64,000 bases of DNA from Bromus sterilis (Eukaryota; Streptophyta; Magnoliopsida; Poales; Poaceae), in assembly GCA_950022295.1 (NCBI GenBank), contig OX465598.1:338223324-338287323 (forward strand). Direction: 5' to 3'. The notes under the pieces are model-generated. The model saw only the letters and a program-made list of their open reading frames with translations. It made no database searches and was not told the DNA's origin. Both the position numbers and the translations under genes were made by a program. Within the stretch, counting starts at the first letter, position 1. Each line of letters starts with the position of its first letter. Below are positions 1 through 11,600 of this stretch, one piece after another.

Positions 1-453
1 AAAACTTTCCCAGAATCTAGAGGTGAAAAGGCTACCATGATCAGAATTGATTTCCAAAGGAACACCGTGAAGAGACACAATTCTAGAGACATACAAGTCC
101 GCTAACTGGATAGAAGTTATAGACTCGCGAACTGGAAGGAAGTGAGCAACTTTTGAGAGTCGGTCAATGACAACGAAGATGGCATCATTTCCTTTCTGGG
201 TTTTTGGAAAGCCGGTGATGAAGTCCATACCGACCTTGTCCCATTTCCACTCGAGAATAGACAATGGTTGAAGAGTACCAGCAGGTCTTTGGTGTTCGGC
301 CTTAATGCGACGACAAACATCACATTCGGCAACAAATTGTGCAATGTCTCTCTTCATCCGGGTCCACCAAAATCTCTGGCGTAGATCTCGGTACATTTTT
401 GTGCTACCGGGATGAATTGAGAGGGGAGTGTCATGAGCTTCCTTAAGGATCAA
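1..453 (-). pseudogene. Element A integrase, N-terminal zinc-binding and core part (broken)
   Basis: Reading the minus strand from 453 down gives the integrase zinc-binding region (CDVCRRIKAEHQRPAG) and the start of the catalytic core (WDKVGMDFITGFPKTQKG, carrying the first catalytic Asp), but in more than one frame. A stop follows the DLK codons at 454, and the longest frame visible (117-344) is out of register. The same region in element B (46443-46988) confirms the assignment. Integrase would insert the reverse-transcribed DNA copy into the genome. The core continues past the left edge of the window, so the D,D,E triad cannot be judged here. Confidence 0.8.
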
Positions 454-924
454 CTACTTTAGATCTTCATTCTCAGGAACTACTAAACAATTTTCAAAGA
501 ATATTGTTCCTTCATCATTTGCAGAGAAACATTTAGCAACTCTGCTAACAATGTTCTGCTTGATCTCTTGAATACTACTATCTTGTTTCTGGGCGGCTAT
601 GATTTGATCCTCAAGGGTTGGTTTCGCCACCAGGGTAGAAAGAAATCCATGAGGAACTATCTCAAGATTGAGCTTGCGAAATTCCTCATGAAGAAGTGGT
701 TGATACTGTTGTAACATGAGGTTGTTACAATACGACTTACGACTTAGTGCATCAGCCATGACATTGGCCTTGCCTGGGGTGTAAGAAATTCCTAAGTCAT
801 AATCTTTTATCAACTCTATCCAGCGTCTTTGCCTGAGATTAAGATCTGGCTGGGTGAACATATATTTGAGGCTTTGGTGATCAGAATAGATCTCACAACG
901 ATTACCAAGGAGCAATGTCGCCAA
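454..924 (-). pseudogene. Element A RNase H C-terminal half and linker to integrase
   Basis: The 156-codon frame begins in RNase H (NRCEIYSDHQSLKYMFTQ, with the DHQSL motif), continues through RQRRWIELIKDYDLGISYTPGKANVMADALSR (the conserved RNase H end with N-x-x-ADALSR) and then the less conserved tether into integrase. It is out of frame with the preceding reverse transcriptase segment; the shift lies near 925-940. It ends at a stop at 454 that the homologous element B does not share in the same place. The sequence is nonetheless close to element B at 47007-47520, which supports a common family. Confidence 0.85.
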
Positions 925-1720
925 GTCTTCTGGGCATGAACTACGACAGCGAGTTCAAGATCATGGGTTGGATAGTTCTCTTCATGTGGCCGCAACTGGC
1001 GTGAAGCATAAGCTACCACATGTCGATCTTGCATAAGTATGCATCCTAACCCTTGCCGTGAAGCATCACAATAGATCTCGAAATCCCTTTTGGTGTCTGG
1101 AGGTGCAAGTACGGGTGCAGAAGTCAATCTTCTTTTTAGCACTTGAAAGCTTTCCTCGCACTTGGGGGTCCATTGGAATTTCTTATCTTTCTTGAGGAGT
1201 TCATTAAGAGGCTTTGAAACTTTGGAGAAGTTCTCAACGAAGCGGCGACAATAGCTTGCTAAGCCAAGAAAACTCCTAACTTGCTTAACCGATTCAGGTG
1301 GAGTCCAGTCAAGGACGGCCTGAACTCTCTCGGGATTGGCTGCAACACCTTTCGCAGAAATCACGTGGCCTAAGTAGGTCACTTCTGGTAGCCAAAATTC
1401 ACACTTGGAGAACTTGGCATAAAGGCAATGCTCTCTAAGTTTCATCAATACCAACCTAAGATGTTCTGCGTGCTCTTCTTCGTTCTTCGAGTAGATGAGA
1501 ATGTCATCAAGATAAACCACAACAAATTTATCTAGGTACTCCATGAAGATCGAATTCATTAAGCGCGAGAATGTGGCGGGGGCATTGGTTAAACCGAAGG
1601 ACATGATGGTGTACTCGTAAAGACCATATCGAGTAGTGAAAGCCGTCTTGGGAATGTCCTCGTTTCGGATTTTGATTTGATGATAGCCTAATCTCAAATC
1701 CATCTTGGAGAAGACAGAGG
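816..1720 (-). pseudogene. Element A reverse transcriptase (palm/thumb) and RNase H N-terminal part
   Basis: This 295-codon frame contains the reverse transcriptase motifs MDLRLGYHQIKI, KTAFTTRYGLYEY, MSFGLTNAPATF and the catalytic YLDDILIYS block, then the GHVIS and SFLGLASYCRRFV motifs, and the RNase H start FEIYCDASRQGLGCIL with its first Asp. It would copy the element RNA into DNA and degrade the RNA strand. The upstream 140-codon frame (1694-2116) should be continuous with it. Comparison with element B shows a one-base loss near 1719 that breaks the frame between DLYDQL and FSKMD. The catalytic motif itself is intact. Confidence 0.9.
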
Positions 1721-2335
1721 ATCAACAAGTTGATCATAAAGATCATTGATCCTGGGCAGTGGGTACTTGTTCTTTATCGTCGCTAGGTTTAGCAGGCGAT
1801 AGTCTACGCACATCCTTTCTGTTCCATCTTTCTTCGTTACGAACAGAACGGGGCAACCCCATGGCGATGAGCTAGGGCGGATGAAGCCTTTTGCCAACGA
1901 TGCATCAAGTTGGGTTTTTAGCTCAGCTAACTCATGTGGGGCCATTCTATATGGTCGTATGGAAATTGGGGCTGTGCCTGGTATAAGATCAACTATGAAC
2001 TCTACACACCTGTCGGGTGGCATTCCCGGCAGCTCTTCAGGAAAGACATCCGGGAAGTCACGAACCACCGGAATATCTTCAAGGTCAGGAAGGGGAAGCA
2101 CATTCAAAGTATGCATCTGGATTCTAGAGCTGGGTGATGTGTAGTCAATGATCTGGCCTGAAGGATGGGTGAGTTTAACTGACTTGGCTTTACAATCAAG
2201 GAAAACATTCTGCCTTGATAACTAGTCCATGCCTAGGATGACATCAATGTCTGAAGACTTGAGGGCTATAAGAGAAGCAAGGAATACTAAACCCTCAATT
2301 GCAATTTGATTGCCATGGCTTACTCTATTAGTTTG
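1694..2335 (-). pseudogene. Element A protease C-terminal part and reverse transcriptase N-terminal part
   Basis: From the edge of element X at 2335 the minus strand resumes the retropepsin domain (SSDIDVILGMD), then runs in one frame through the linker and the RT start (PDVFPEELPGMPPDR, LAKGFIRPSSSPWGCPVLFV, KKDGTERMCVDYR). A single TAG at 2222-2224 replaces the Trp codon expected after GMD, as in related proteases ending GMDWL. After position 1719 the frame is lost by a one-base deletion. Together with 13492-14762 this is one original gag-pol reading frame interrupted by the X insertion. Lesions are recorded here, not repaired. Confidence 0.88.
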
Positions 2336-5300
2336 TGTGACGCCCCCAAAATCAGACCGTGTATAGTAATCATACACACAGGGTACATGACTGAGATTAG
2401 GGTGCCACGGTGATAATATCACAGCACAACACTAAACACAAAAGGATAAACAAATATGTTACAATAGAGGGGGTCACGCGGACCCGAATACATAAGTCAT
2501 ACAAGCCATAATATCTGAGTACAGACATAGTTAGTCAAGTTTTGCCTTAAGAAGGCTAGCACAAATCACATCAGAGATACGGATCGAAAAGGCGAGGCCT
2601 CCTGCCTGGGATCCACCGAACTACTCCTGGTCAACGGGAAACTCGACGTCGTAGTAGGCGCCTCCGGGGTACTCCTGCTCCTGAGCTCCAACGTCGGCTG
2701 CAACGGCCGATCAGGCAAAACAGTAAAGGAAATAAAGCAGGTGAGTATCTAGTATACCTGCGAGTCTTACGTCCGCTACTAAGCATTATGCATTGTATCA
2801 ACGGAATGAAGAGGCTGTATATAGTGGACTGAAAGACAGAAATTCAGAGCAAGGGTAAGAAGCTAGGCCTATCGAAGACTAGCATCTTCCGTCGATGTCT
2901 TGCAGCATGAGGTAAGAATCAGCCAACAGTTTATATAAAGCAGTAAAGTAACAATGAAGTAGAAGTTTCTGCAACATTGAATAATAATAAGTTGTTATAA
3001 TTAACAATGCCTCCGAGTTCACCTCCTCGACATCCCCGCGAGGAAGAGAACTCGGAACCATACAGTTTAATAATAGTTTCTAGTGGTAAGATCCAGCTTC
3101 AGCATAAAGCGTCCTGTTACCGTGGACACGGCTATTCGAATAGATTAATCTTCCCTGCAGGGGTGCACTTGTGTTATGCTACACACACGGATCTCCAGGG
3201 TGGCGGGAACCTTGTTAGGGAACGCTCCACCGAGGCTATCCGACACTTCATAGCCCATCTTTCAAACTCAACAGAGAGGCCATCCGCCGGTCTAAATCCT
3301 AAGTACGCCGGGCCTTGGACCCCAACCCGAACGTACTCTTGCACGGTGCGTGGCTGGTCGGTGAAGTTGAAGCAAATCCAAATAAGACATCACCGCGCGA
3401 GCAAATAAGACAACACCACTTCCCGACAATCAGCCCGCAGTACTGCTGATGTCTGAAGAGTCCTCGGACGACACTAAGAAGCGGAGGAGCCCATAACTCG
3501 TAGTTCCCATGGGTAGGTAGTGCGTACATGGCATATAGCCAACTCAAGACATTCACTGAACCATTTAGCATTTTAATTAACCTGCGTGACAACCGTTATC
3601 GTTGCCTCGACTTAACCGACCCGCGGACAACGACAGCAGCCAGGACTACCAGTACATCGGTGCCTGCCCCGTCGTCCCACCAAGTCACTGCGGTTACCAA
3701 CAAGGTGAACCGTCTCCTTACCTTGTCTCGCGTGTGCTCCTGGAGGAGCTCGACTTTCGTAGTTTGGTAACTCTCGCGGCCAACGATCAGGGGCCAAGCA
3801 CACCGGTACACTGGTCGTACCCTCCCTGTCGTCCCGTCGCAATACCACTCGCGGGCACCGTTGGGTCGTCCGACTTCTTACCTTTAAGGACACCCATTGG
3901 TTCGAGTCCCTACCATTAAGTGAAACCAGGAGGAATCACCCTCGATGGTACACTTGAGCTGGCTCGACTGAGATATCAGCTGAATGAACTAAAGAGGTAA
4001 ACCTCGTATCATCCCGGTGATGCTACGCTACTGAGCCGACGAGAGTGAAATACGAGTCCATTCCACTCGTAAGTCAAACTCGAAGCGACTCGGCAGAGTC
4101 TCGCCGTTGTAGGTTCCCTAGGGCATCTGCATTGATCTGTACCTGTTGCAGTTGTAATATATCGTTCCCGCGATCGCTCCCAGAGTGATCACGTCCCGCT
4201 ATTCTAAACCTAGCTAACAATGCGCAGGGTTTACTGCTGAATAATGCATAAGTAATAATAGGAAGCATAGGATTAAAGGAAGGTACATCAAGGGGCGACA
4301 AAAACAGGCTATGCAATTGAATAGGATTGTAATCGTAGAAGCAACAGTAACAATGCCTAGTGCAAGAAATGTACGGAAAGATAGGCGATATCTGGGGAAG
4401 AGAATGGCTCTGCTTGCCTGCAAGCTCGACAGTAGCGGTACGGTCGTCGACGAAGTAGTCGTACCCAGCATCGGTGTAGTCGACGGCAGCAGCGGGGTCT
4501 ACCGGAGATTAAGGGGGAAGAAACAATAAATACACAACAATAATAGCAATACAAATGCAAGACATAACAGATGAATTGTAAACGGGGTTCTATCGCAGTA
4601 CGATGCACGTTGCTCGGAGCGGGAATTCATCCGGGGATGAACTACCGGCTCCGGGTGAATATCGGACAAGGTGTCCGGAGGGGGGGGGAGGTATCATGCC
4701 GGACGTGTCGTGGACATCCTACACATGTGTGGGTGGTGTATCCGGGTTAGTTGAACCATTCCGAACAACTTTCATGTTCAGAACAAATTCATCCGGAGGG
4801 TTTATCGGTATCAGGCAATTATCGGACTGACGGTACCAGAGGGGGACGGTTCGACGTTTGGCATGTTAGAGGGGTGTGGTGGGAGTATGAGTAACGTATT
4901 CATAATCGTGGATCCGTTCTGAGTAACTTTCGTATACAAAGTATTTTGATCCGGGCAATTTTTATCGGTACCGGGAATTATCGACAGACGGCCCGAAGGG
5001 GGGAAATGTCGATGTTCGGTAAGTTAGAGGGGGGTGGTAGACATACAGATAGCGTATCTATATTCGTTATATTTTTCTGATCAATTTTCATGTATAAAGT
5101 TTTTGAATCCGAGTTACGGTTTAAAAGCTATTGAATTTCAAAGTTTTAAATCGTTTTAAATGATTTTCAGGATTTATTTTCTTATTAAATTAAACATTAT
5201 CCACAACAGTACCAGTTGACTGGTCAACCCTGACAGGCGGGGCCTACTGTCCAGTGGGTCCCACTTGTCATACACAGTACTAATAAAACTGATTTAATTT

Positions 5301-7149
5301 AATCTAAATATTCCAGGGGGCCCACATGTCATAGACACACAAAATTAATAAATCAATATCTTAAACTACTGACAGCTGGGGCCCAGGTGTCATAGACACA
5401 TATGTTTAATCAAAAGTTTAATTAAGTTAAAGGGTAGGGTGCCCATCTGTCATACTAATAAGCACAATTAACATTAACGGTTTCTTTTAAATTAACCCAA
5501 AGGCCTAGGGCCCACGGATCAGAGGTAGAGGGGGAGGGGGTTAACCCGTGGCCTAAGCCACAACACGGGCTCGCCGGCGGCGAGCCGTAGAGGGCGATGA
5601 GCGGGGCACGCGGCCGGAATCAACGGGTGAGCGGCGGAGCAAGGGCGGCCAGCAGCGTGATTCGCCGGTGGCGTTGCGGCCGTGCGGGGGGGGGGGGGGG
5701 GGGGAGTAGCGCCTGGGCTGGGCGCGACGGCCAGTGGGGTGCGCAGCGGCCGGAGTTCGGGCCACGATGACCAACTGCGGCAAAATGGAGGGGGAAATTG
5801 GGGAACCGGCGACGGTGCTCACCAGGAGCACGATGGCGAAGTCGGGAGGGGCAGAGGAGCTTCACCAGCGACGGAATTCCTCGTCGGAATCCCACGCGGC
5901 CGGAGCTTCCCGTGACGCAGGCGTCATCTCCAGAGGACCCGGGTTCGAGATCTTCGACCAGGAGGAAGAGGGCGATGGTGCGGATCTCCAGGACAACTTG
6001 GTTTGACGAGGGGTGGCCGTTGGCCACGTGCGCGCCCGGCGACGAGCTCGACCGAGCTTGGGCGGAGCGAGGCGGCGCACAGAGGAGGGGAAAAAGGAGG
6101 GGCTCGGCTACGATTTCGGGTGGGTGGGAGAGGGGGCATTCCTATCCATTGGGGGGGCGTAGGTGATATGGGGAGAGGGAGCAGGTGAGCGGAGGGGGCC
6201 GGCGGCATGGCCTCCCTGCCATGGCGCGTGCGGCATGGGGGGAGGGGGGGGGGGTTGGTGGGGATGAGACAGGGGAGGGGAGAGAGAAGGGGGGGCCGGG
6301 GCTGGTGGGCCTCGCCCCAGGCGTAGGTTAGGTTTATTTCTTTTTGTGTTTATGTTTCTTTTAAATTTCTTTTCTGTTTGTATTTAGTTTGGCTAGGTTT
6401 TGATTTTTGTAAAATGTTATACTTGCACCTATATTAGGGTTACACTTTAACATGATGCCACAAAAAGTTTGGTACAAAAATAAAATCCTTTAGACCTTTA
6501 AATTATTTAATATGAGGTAAAAGTTATTATTTTGCTACTGTTTTTATTTATCTACATTATTAAAACATGGTAATAAAATCCCAAATCACTTTTATTATGG
6601 CCTACTGATTATTAGGAATTTTATAAAATTGTTTCCATAATTTTTAGTGCATTTAAAATTTTCATATGTTTATTAAAATTATCATGGCAACTTAATAGTG
6701 TCCTGAAGCTATTGTTTTATTTTAAATATTATTCCTTTATGTTACTATACCATTTTTAATAAAACAACCATTGTTATATTATCATGGCTAAAGATTGCTA
6801 GGAATTTTATAAATAGATTCCATTATTTTGGTTCAACTAAGATTTCCATTTTTATATTAACTTTCAAAATAATTTTTGATGACACCACAAGATTGGTCTC
6901 ACAATCAACATAGACTTGTGATTATTCTAATGACTAAGGGTGACTTGGTTTAAGTTTTTGCATGATGGTTATCAGTCACCCATAAATTATTGGAGCAATT
7001 CAATAGTCCACACAAATTTGAAAATTATATCAGGGTTGGAATTTGACAGAGCTATGATCAAAGGTGATCATGGCTTGATCATCAACAGTAATGATCACTA
7101 ACAGTGGAATCACTGTAGTGATTACTGTACTGGGTCTGAGGGTGTTACA
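2336..7149 (-). repeat. Element X 3' LTR (left copy, 4814 bp)
   Basis: A direct repeat of 8666-13491 with scattered substitutions and a different length of G-tract (5686-5704). It has a moderately GC-balanced first part, four spaced GGGCCCAC/TGTCATA motifs (about 5240-5460), a GC-rich block with G-runs (5560-6310) and an AT-rich tail (6330-7149). In the element's own orientation the LTR starts at 7149 (TGTAACACCC) and ends at 2336. ORFs of 60-135 codons on both strands recur in the other LTR because the DNA is nearly identical; none resembles a known protein. It should hold the polyadenylation signal in this copy. Confidence 0.92.
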
Positions 7150-8665
7150 AATCTCCACCACTACAAAGAATTCTCGTCCCGAGAATTAAAAGTAGTGCGA
7201 GGGGCAAGGTTCCGGTTTCGCCTTCTAACAAATCTTCTAGTCCTAGTTGTCGTATTCGAAGAAATTAATCCTTCTCGTTGGGGCCTTCACTGCACGACAT
7301 CGGTGCATCTCGATGGGTTTTCATCCTTTCTTCCAGGCTTCATCGCACTCACGAACAGGTTAAGAGGGAAGCTTAAGGGGGTCGGATCGATACAAGATCC
7401 ATCAAATGGGGTTGTTCAAGGGTAGGGGGTACAAAGTCTTTCCGAGTTTAACCTCAGGGAAGTACATCGTGAGAATTTTTAAGCGGATAGGCACGTATTC
7501 GATGCTGATGACGGAAGATGGGAAAAGGGGCCCCGATCATCAGACACAAGCAACGAGTCTGATATTGGACAGAATATCACAAGGTAGAGGACAAGAGTCA
7601 GGTTTTGGTCCTGTGGAACTGTGGGTATGGGCCCACATAGAACCAGGGTGGTGACATTCAATGCGATCAAGTTGGAAGGTATGACAGAGAACAACTTGTT
7701 AACTATGTCGGCAACAACATCAGTGCCAAGGGCGAGGGACGAAGAGAACCATTTTCCTGCTTGTTAAGACGAGGCGGACCAATTGGCAAAGTTCTCGTCC
7801 ATCGGTGGTCACCGAAAAGTCATCAACAATCGTAACTGGTAGTACAGACAAGGTAGCACACCAAAGTGTTTACATAAGCAGGCAATTTCACTGCTTCGGT
7901 AAGATACATTACAAGAAAGATTAAACAGACCAATGGAAAGGAAAAGGTGATGATACACAAGTATGAGGTGTATATCTTTCCCAAGGGAAAGCAGAGAACG
8001 ATATACACGACCAAGTTGTATTGGCAGAGAGTCAAGGGAGTTGTCGATGATAACACAAAGCATCGAGGGGCAAGGATGGTATTTCACACAATGAATCCAA
8101 TCGAAACATGGAAGAAGCCACGTAAGCTTAGTCAGATAATAATCCACGAAAAGGTCGGATGGTTCGCAAAGGATCTGATGTGAGTATCGGCACTCAACCA
8201 GAAGGGGAAAGAATGCCAATGCATCGGGTGATGGAAGCATCGGAATAGTTCGATGCTTAAGTACAAGGAAATGGTGATTTCCAGATCGGGAGGTGGATGC
8301 AATTATCCACACGGACTTATCGGTGGCAGGGGATTGCAAAGGCGATGAACACGTAGGTTCTCGGGAATTTATCGGAGAGAAATCGTCGAAATCTTCAGGT
8401 GAATCAGGCGATCATCGGGAATGCAGAAGGTACGTGAACCTAAGCCAGAGTTATTAAAACTTTACCAGCAAGGATAAGAGAGCAGAGTCCCAGAGCATAG
8501 GTACGGAGAAAAAGATCCTAATACCAAAGATACCACACGTAGTGACATCGATGTGGGCCCGTAAGCCAAACATTAAGTTAGCAAGTAGTTTTGCAAATAA
8601 TAGACTCGACTTCGACCAAGGAGTGGTTAGGGGCTTCCTACAGGCAGTCGGCTCTGATACCAACT
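7150..8665 (-). other. Element X internal domain, non-coding (1.5 kb)
   Basis: This is all the sequence between the two large LTRs. The longest frame is a 176-codon minus-strand ORF (7809-8339) that has no retroelement motif, and I do not recognise it. The left end (minus-strand purine-rich GTAGTGGTGGAGATT next to the LTR) acts as the polypurine tract. The right end carries a leader with CTCGACTTCGACCAAGG followed by the primer site. Both ends resemble the ends of elements A and B, while the middle does not. The domain therefore looks like cis-acting replication signals around unrelated filler. Confidence 0.8.
8650..8662 (-). promoter_or_regulatory. Element X primer-binding site (initiator tRNA-Met type)
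   Basis: The minus strand reads TGGTATCAGAGCC, complementary to the 3' end of plant initiator tRNA-Met, three bases inside the 5' LTR that ends at 8666. It fixes the element's orientation as minus. The same site occurs in element B (49303-49314) and, with one change, in element A (15219-15230). Confidence 0.92.
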
Positions 8666-11600
8666 TGTGACGCCCCCAAAATCAGACCGTGTACAGTAAT
8701 CATACACACAGGGTACACGACTGAGATTAGGGTGCCACGGTGATAATATCACAGCACAACACTAAACACAAAAGGATAAACAAATATGTTACAATAGAGG
8801 GGGTCACGCGGACCCGAATACATAAGTCATACAAGCCATAATATCTGAGTACAGACATAGTTAGTCAAGTTTTGCCTTAAGAAGGCTAGCACAAATCACA
8901 TCAGAGATACGGATCGAAAAGGCGAGGCCTCCTGCCTGGGATCCACCGAACTACTCCTGGTCAACGGGAAACTCGACGTCGTAGTAGGCGCCTTCGGGGT
9001 ACTCCTGCTCCTGAGCTCCAACGTCGGCTGCAGCGGCCGATCAGGCAAAACAGTAAAGGAAATAAAGCAGGTGAGTATCTAGTATACCCGCGAGTCTTAC
9101 GTCCGCTACTAAGCATTATGCATTGTATCAACGGAATGAAGAGGCTCTATATAGTGGACTGAAAGACAGAAATTCAGAGCAAGGGTAAGAAGCTAGGCCT
9201 ATCAAAGACTAGCATCTTCCGTCGATGTCTTGCAGCATGAGGTAAGAATCAGCCAACAGTTTATATAAAGCAGTAAAGTAACAATGAAGCAGAAGTTGCT
9301 GCAACATTGAATAATAATAAGTTGTAATAATTAACAATGCCTCCGAGTTCACCTCCTCGACATCCCCGCGAGGAAGAGAACTCGGAACCATACAGTTTAA
9401 TAATAGTTTCTAGTGGTAAGATCCAGCTTCAGCATAAAGCGTCCTGTTACCGTGGACACGGCTATTCGAATAGATCAATCTTCCCTGCAGGGGTGCACTT
9501 GTGTTACGCTACACGCACGGATCTCCAGGGTGGCGGGAACCTTGTTAGGGAACGCTCCACCGAGGCTATCCGACACTTCATAGCCCATCTTTCAAACTCA
9601 ACAGAGAGGCCATCCGCCGGTCTAAATCCTAAGTACGCCGGGCCTTGGACCCCAACCCGAACGTACTCCTGCACGGTGCGTGGCTGGCCGGTGAAGTTGA
9701 AGCAAATCCAAATAAGACATCACCGCGCGAGCAAATAAGACAACACCACTTCCCGACAATCAGCCCGCAGTACTGCTGACGTCTGAAGAGTCCTCGGACG
9801 ACACTAAGAAGCGGAGGAGCCCATAACTCGTAGTTCCCACGGGTAGGTAGTGCGTACATGGCATATAGCCAACTCAAGACATTCACTGAACCATTTAGCA
9901 TTTTAATTAACCTGCGTGACAACCGTTATTGTTGCCTCGACTTAACCGACCCGCGGACAACGACAGCAGCCAGGACCACCAGTACATCGGTGCCTGCCCC
10001 GTCGTCCCACCAAGTCACTGCGGTTACCAACAAGGTGAACCGTCTCCTTACCTTGTCTCGCGTGTGCTCCTGGAGGAGCTCGACTTTCGTAGTTTGGTAA
10101 CTCTCGCGGCCAACGATCAGGGGCCAAGCACACCGGTACACTGGTCGTACCCTCCCTGTCGTCCCGTCGCAATACCACTCGCGGGCACCGTTGGGTCGCC
10201 CGACTTCTTACCTTTAAGGACACCCATTGGTTCGAGTCCCTACCATTAAGTGAAACCAGGAGGAATCACCCTCGATGGTACACTTGAGCTGGCTCGACTG
10301 AGACATCAGCTGAATGAACTAAAGAGGTAAACCTCGTATCATCCCGGTGATGCTACGCTACTGAGCCGACGAGAGTGAAATACGAGTCCATTCCACTCGT
10401 AAGTCAAACTCGAAGCGACTCGGCAGAGTCTCGCCGTTGTAGGTTCCCTAGGGCGTCTGCATTGATACGTACCTGTTGCAGTTGTAATATATCGTTCCCG
10501 CGATCGCTCCCAGAGTGATCACGGCCCGCTATTCTAAACCTAGCTAACAATGCGCAGGGTTTACTGCTGAATAATGCATAAGTAATAATAGGCAGCATAG
10601 GATTAAAGGAAGGTACATCAAGGGGCGACAAAAACAGGCTATGCAATTGAATAGGATTGTAATCGTAGCAGCAGCAGTAACAATGCCTAGTGCAAGAAAT
10701 GTACGGAAAGATAGGCGATATCTGGGGAAGAGAATGGCTCTGCTTGCCTGCAAGCTCGACAGTAGCGGTACGGTCGTCGACGAAGTAGTCGTACCCAGCA
10801 TCGGTGTAGTCGACGGCAGCAGCGGGATCTACCGGAGATTAAGGGGGAAGAAACAATAAATACACAACAATAATAGCAATACAAATGCAAGACATAACAG
10901 ATGAATTGTAAACGGGGTTCTATCGCAGTACGATGCACGTTGCTCGGAGCGGGAATTCATCCGGGGATGAACTACCGGCTCCGGGTGAATATCGGACAAG
11001 GTGTCCGGAGGGGGGGGGAGGTATCATGCCGGAGGTGTCGTGGACATCCGACACATGTGTGGGTGGTGTATCCGGGTTAGTTGAACCATTCCGAACAACT
11101 TTCATGTTCAGAACAAATTCATCCGGAGGGTTTATCGGTATCAGGCAATTATCGGACTGACGGTACCGGAGGGGGACGGTTCAACGTTTGGCATGTTAGA
11201 TGGGTGTGGTGGGAGTATGAGTAACGTATTCATAATCGTGGATCCGTTCTGAGTAACTTTCGTATACAAAGTATTTTGATCCGGGCAATTTTTATCGGTA
11301 CCGGAAATTATCGACAGACGGCCCGAAGGGGGGAAATGTCGATGTTCATAAATTAGAGGGGGGGTGGTAGACATACGGATAGCGTAGCTATATTCGTTAT
11401 ATTTTTCTGATCAATTTTCATGTATAAAGTTTTTGAATCCGAGTTACGTTTTAAAAGTTATTGAATTTCAAAGTTTTAAATCGTTTTAAATGATTTTCTG
11501 GATTTCTTTTATTATTAAATTAAACATTATCCACAACAGTACCAGTTGACTGGTCAACCCTGACAGGCGGGGCCTACTGTCCAGTGGGTCCCACTTGTCA

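Noticed and set aside
3007..3408. 133-codon ORF conserved at 9337-9738
   Set aside because: Conservation is due to LTR duplication, with frame-neutral substitutions on both strands, and no motif is recognisable.
3500..3600. Possible MITE or transposon inside the X LTR
   Set aside because: Sequence is continuous and shared by both LTRs, with no terminal inverted repeats or target duplicate seen.
5553..6208. Long overlapping ORFs on both strands, repeated at 11849-12564
   Set aside because: They lie in the GC-rich block of the two X LTRs, are Pro/Arg/Gly-rich low complexity, occur in several frames at once, and recur only because the LTRs are near-identical.
7809..8339. 176-codon minus-strand ORF in the interior of X
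   Set aside because: No start context, motif or relative was visible. It is the longest frame in 1.5 kb but compatible with chance. Kept only as a remark in the interior entry.
8650..8662. tRNA-like match
   Set aside because: Only the 13-base primer-site complement is present, with no tRNA cloverleaf. The same holds for 32911-32929, 34661-34678, 37260-37277 and 49303-49314.
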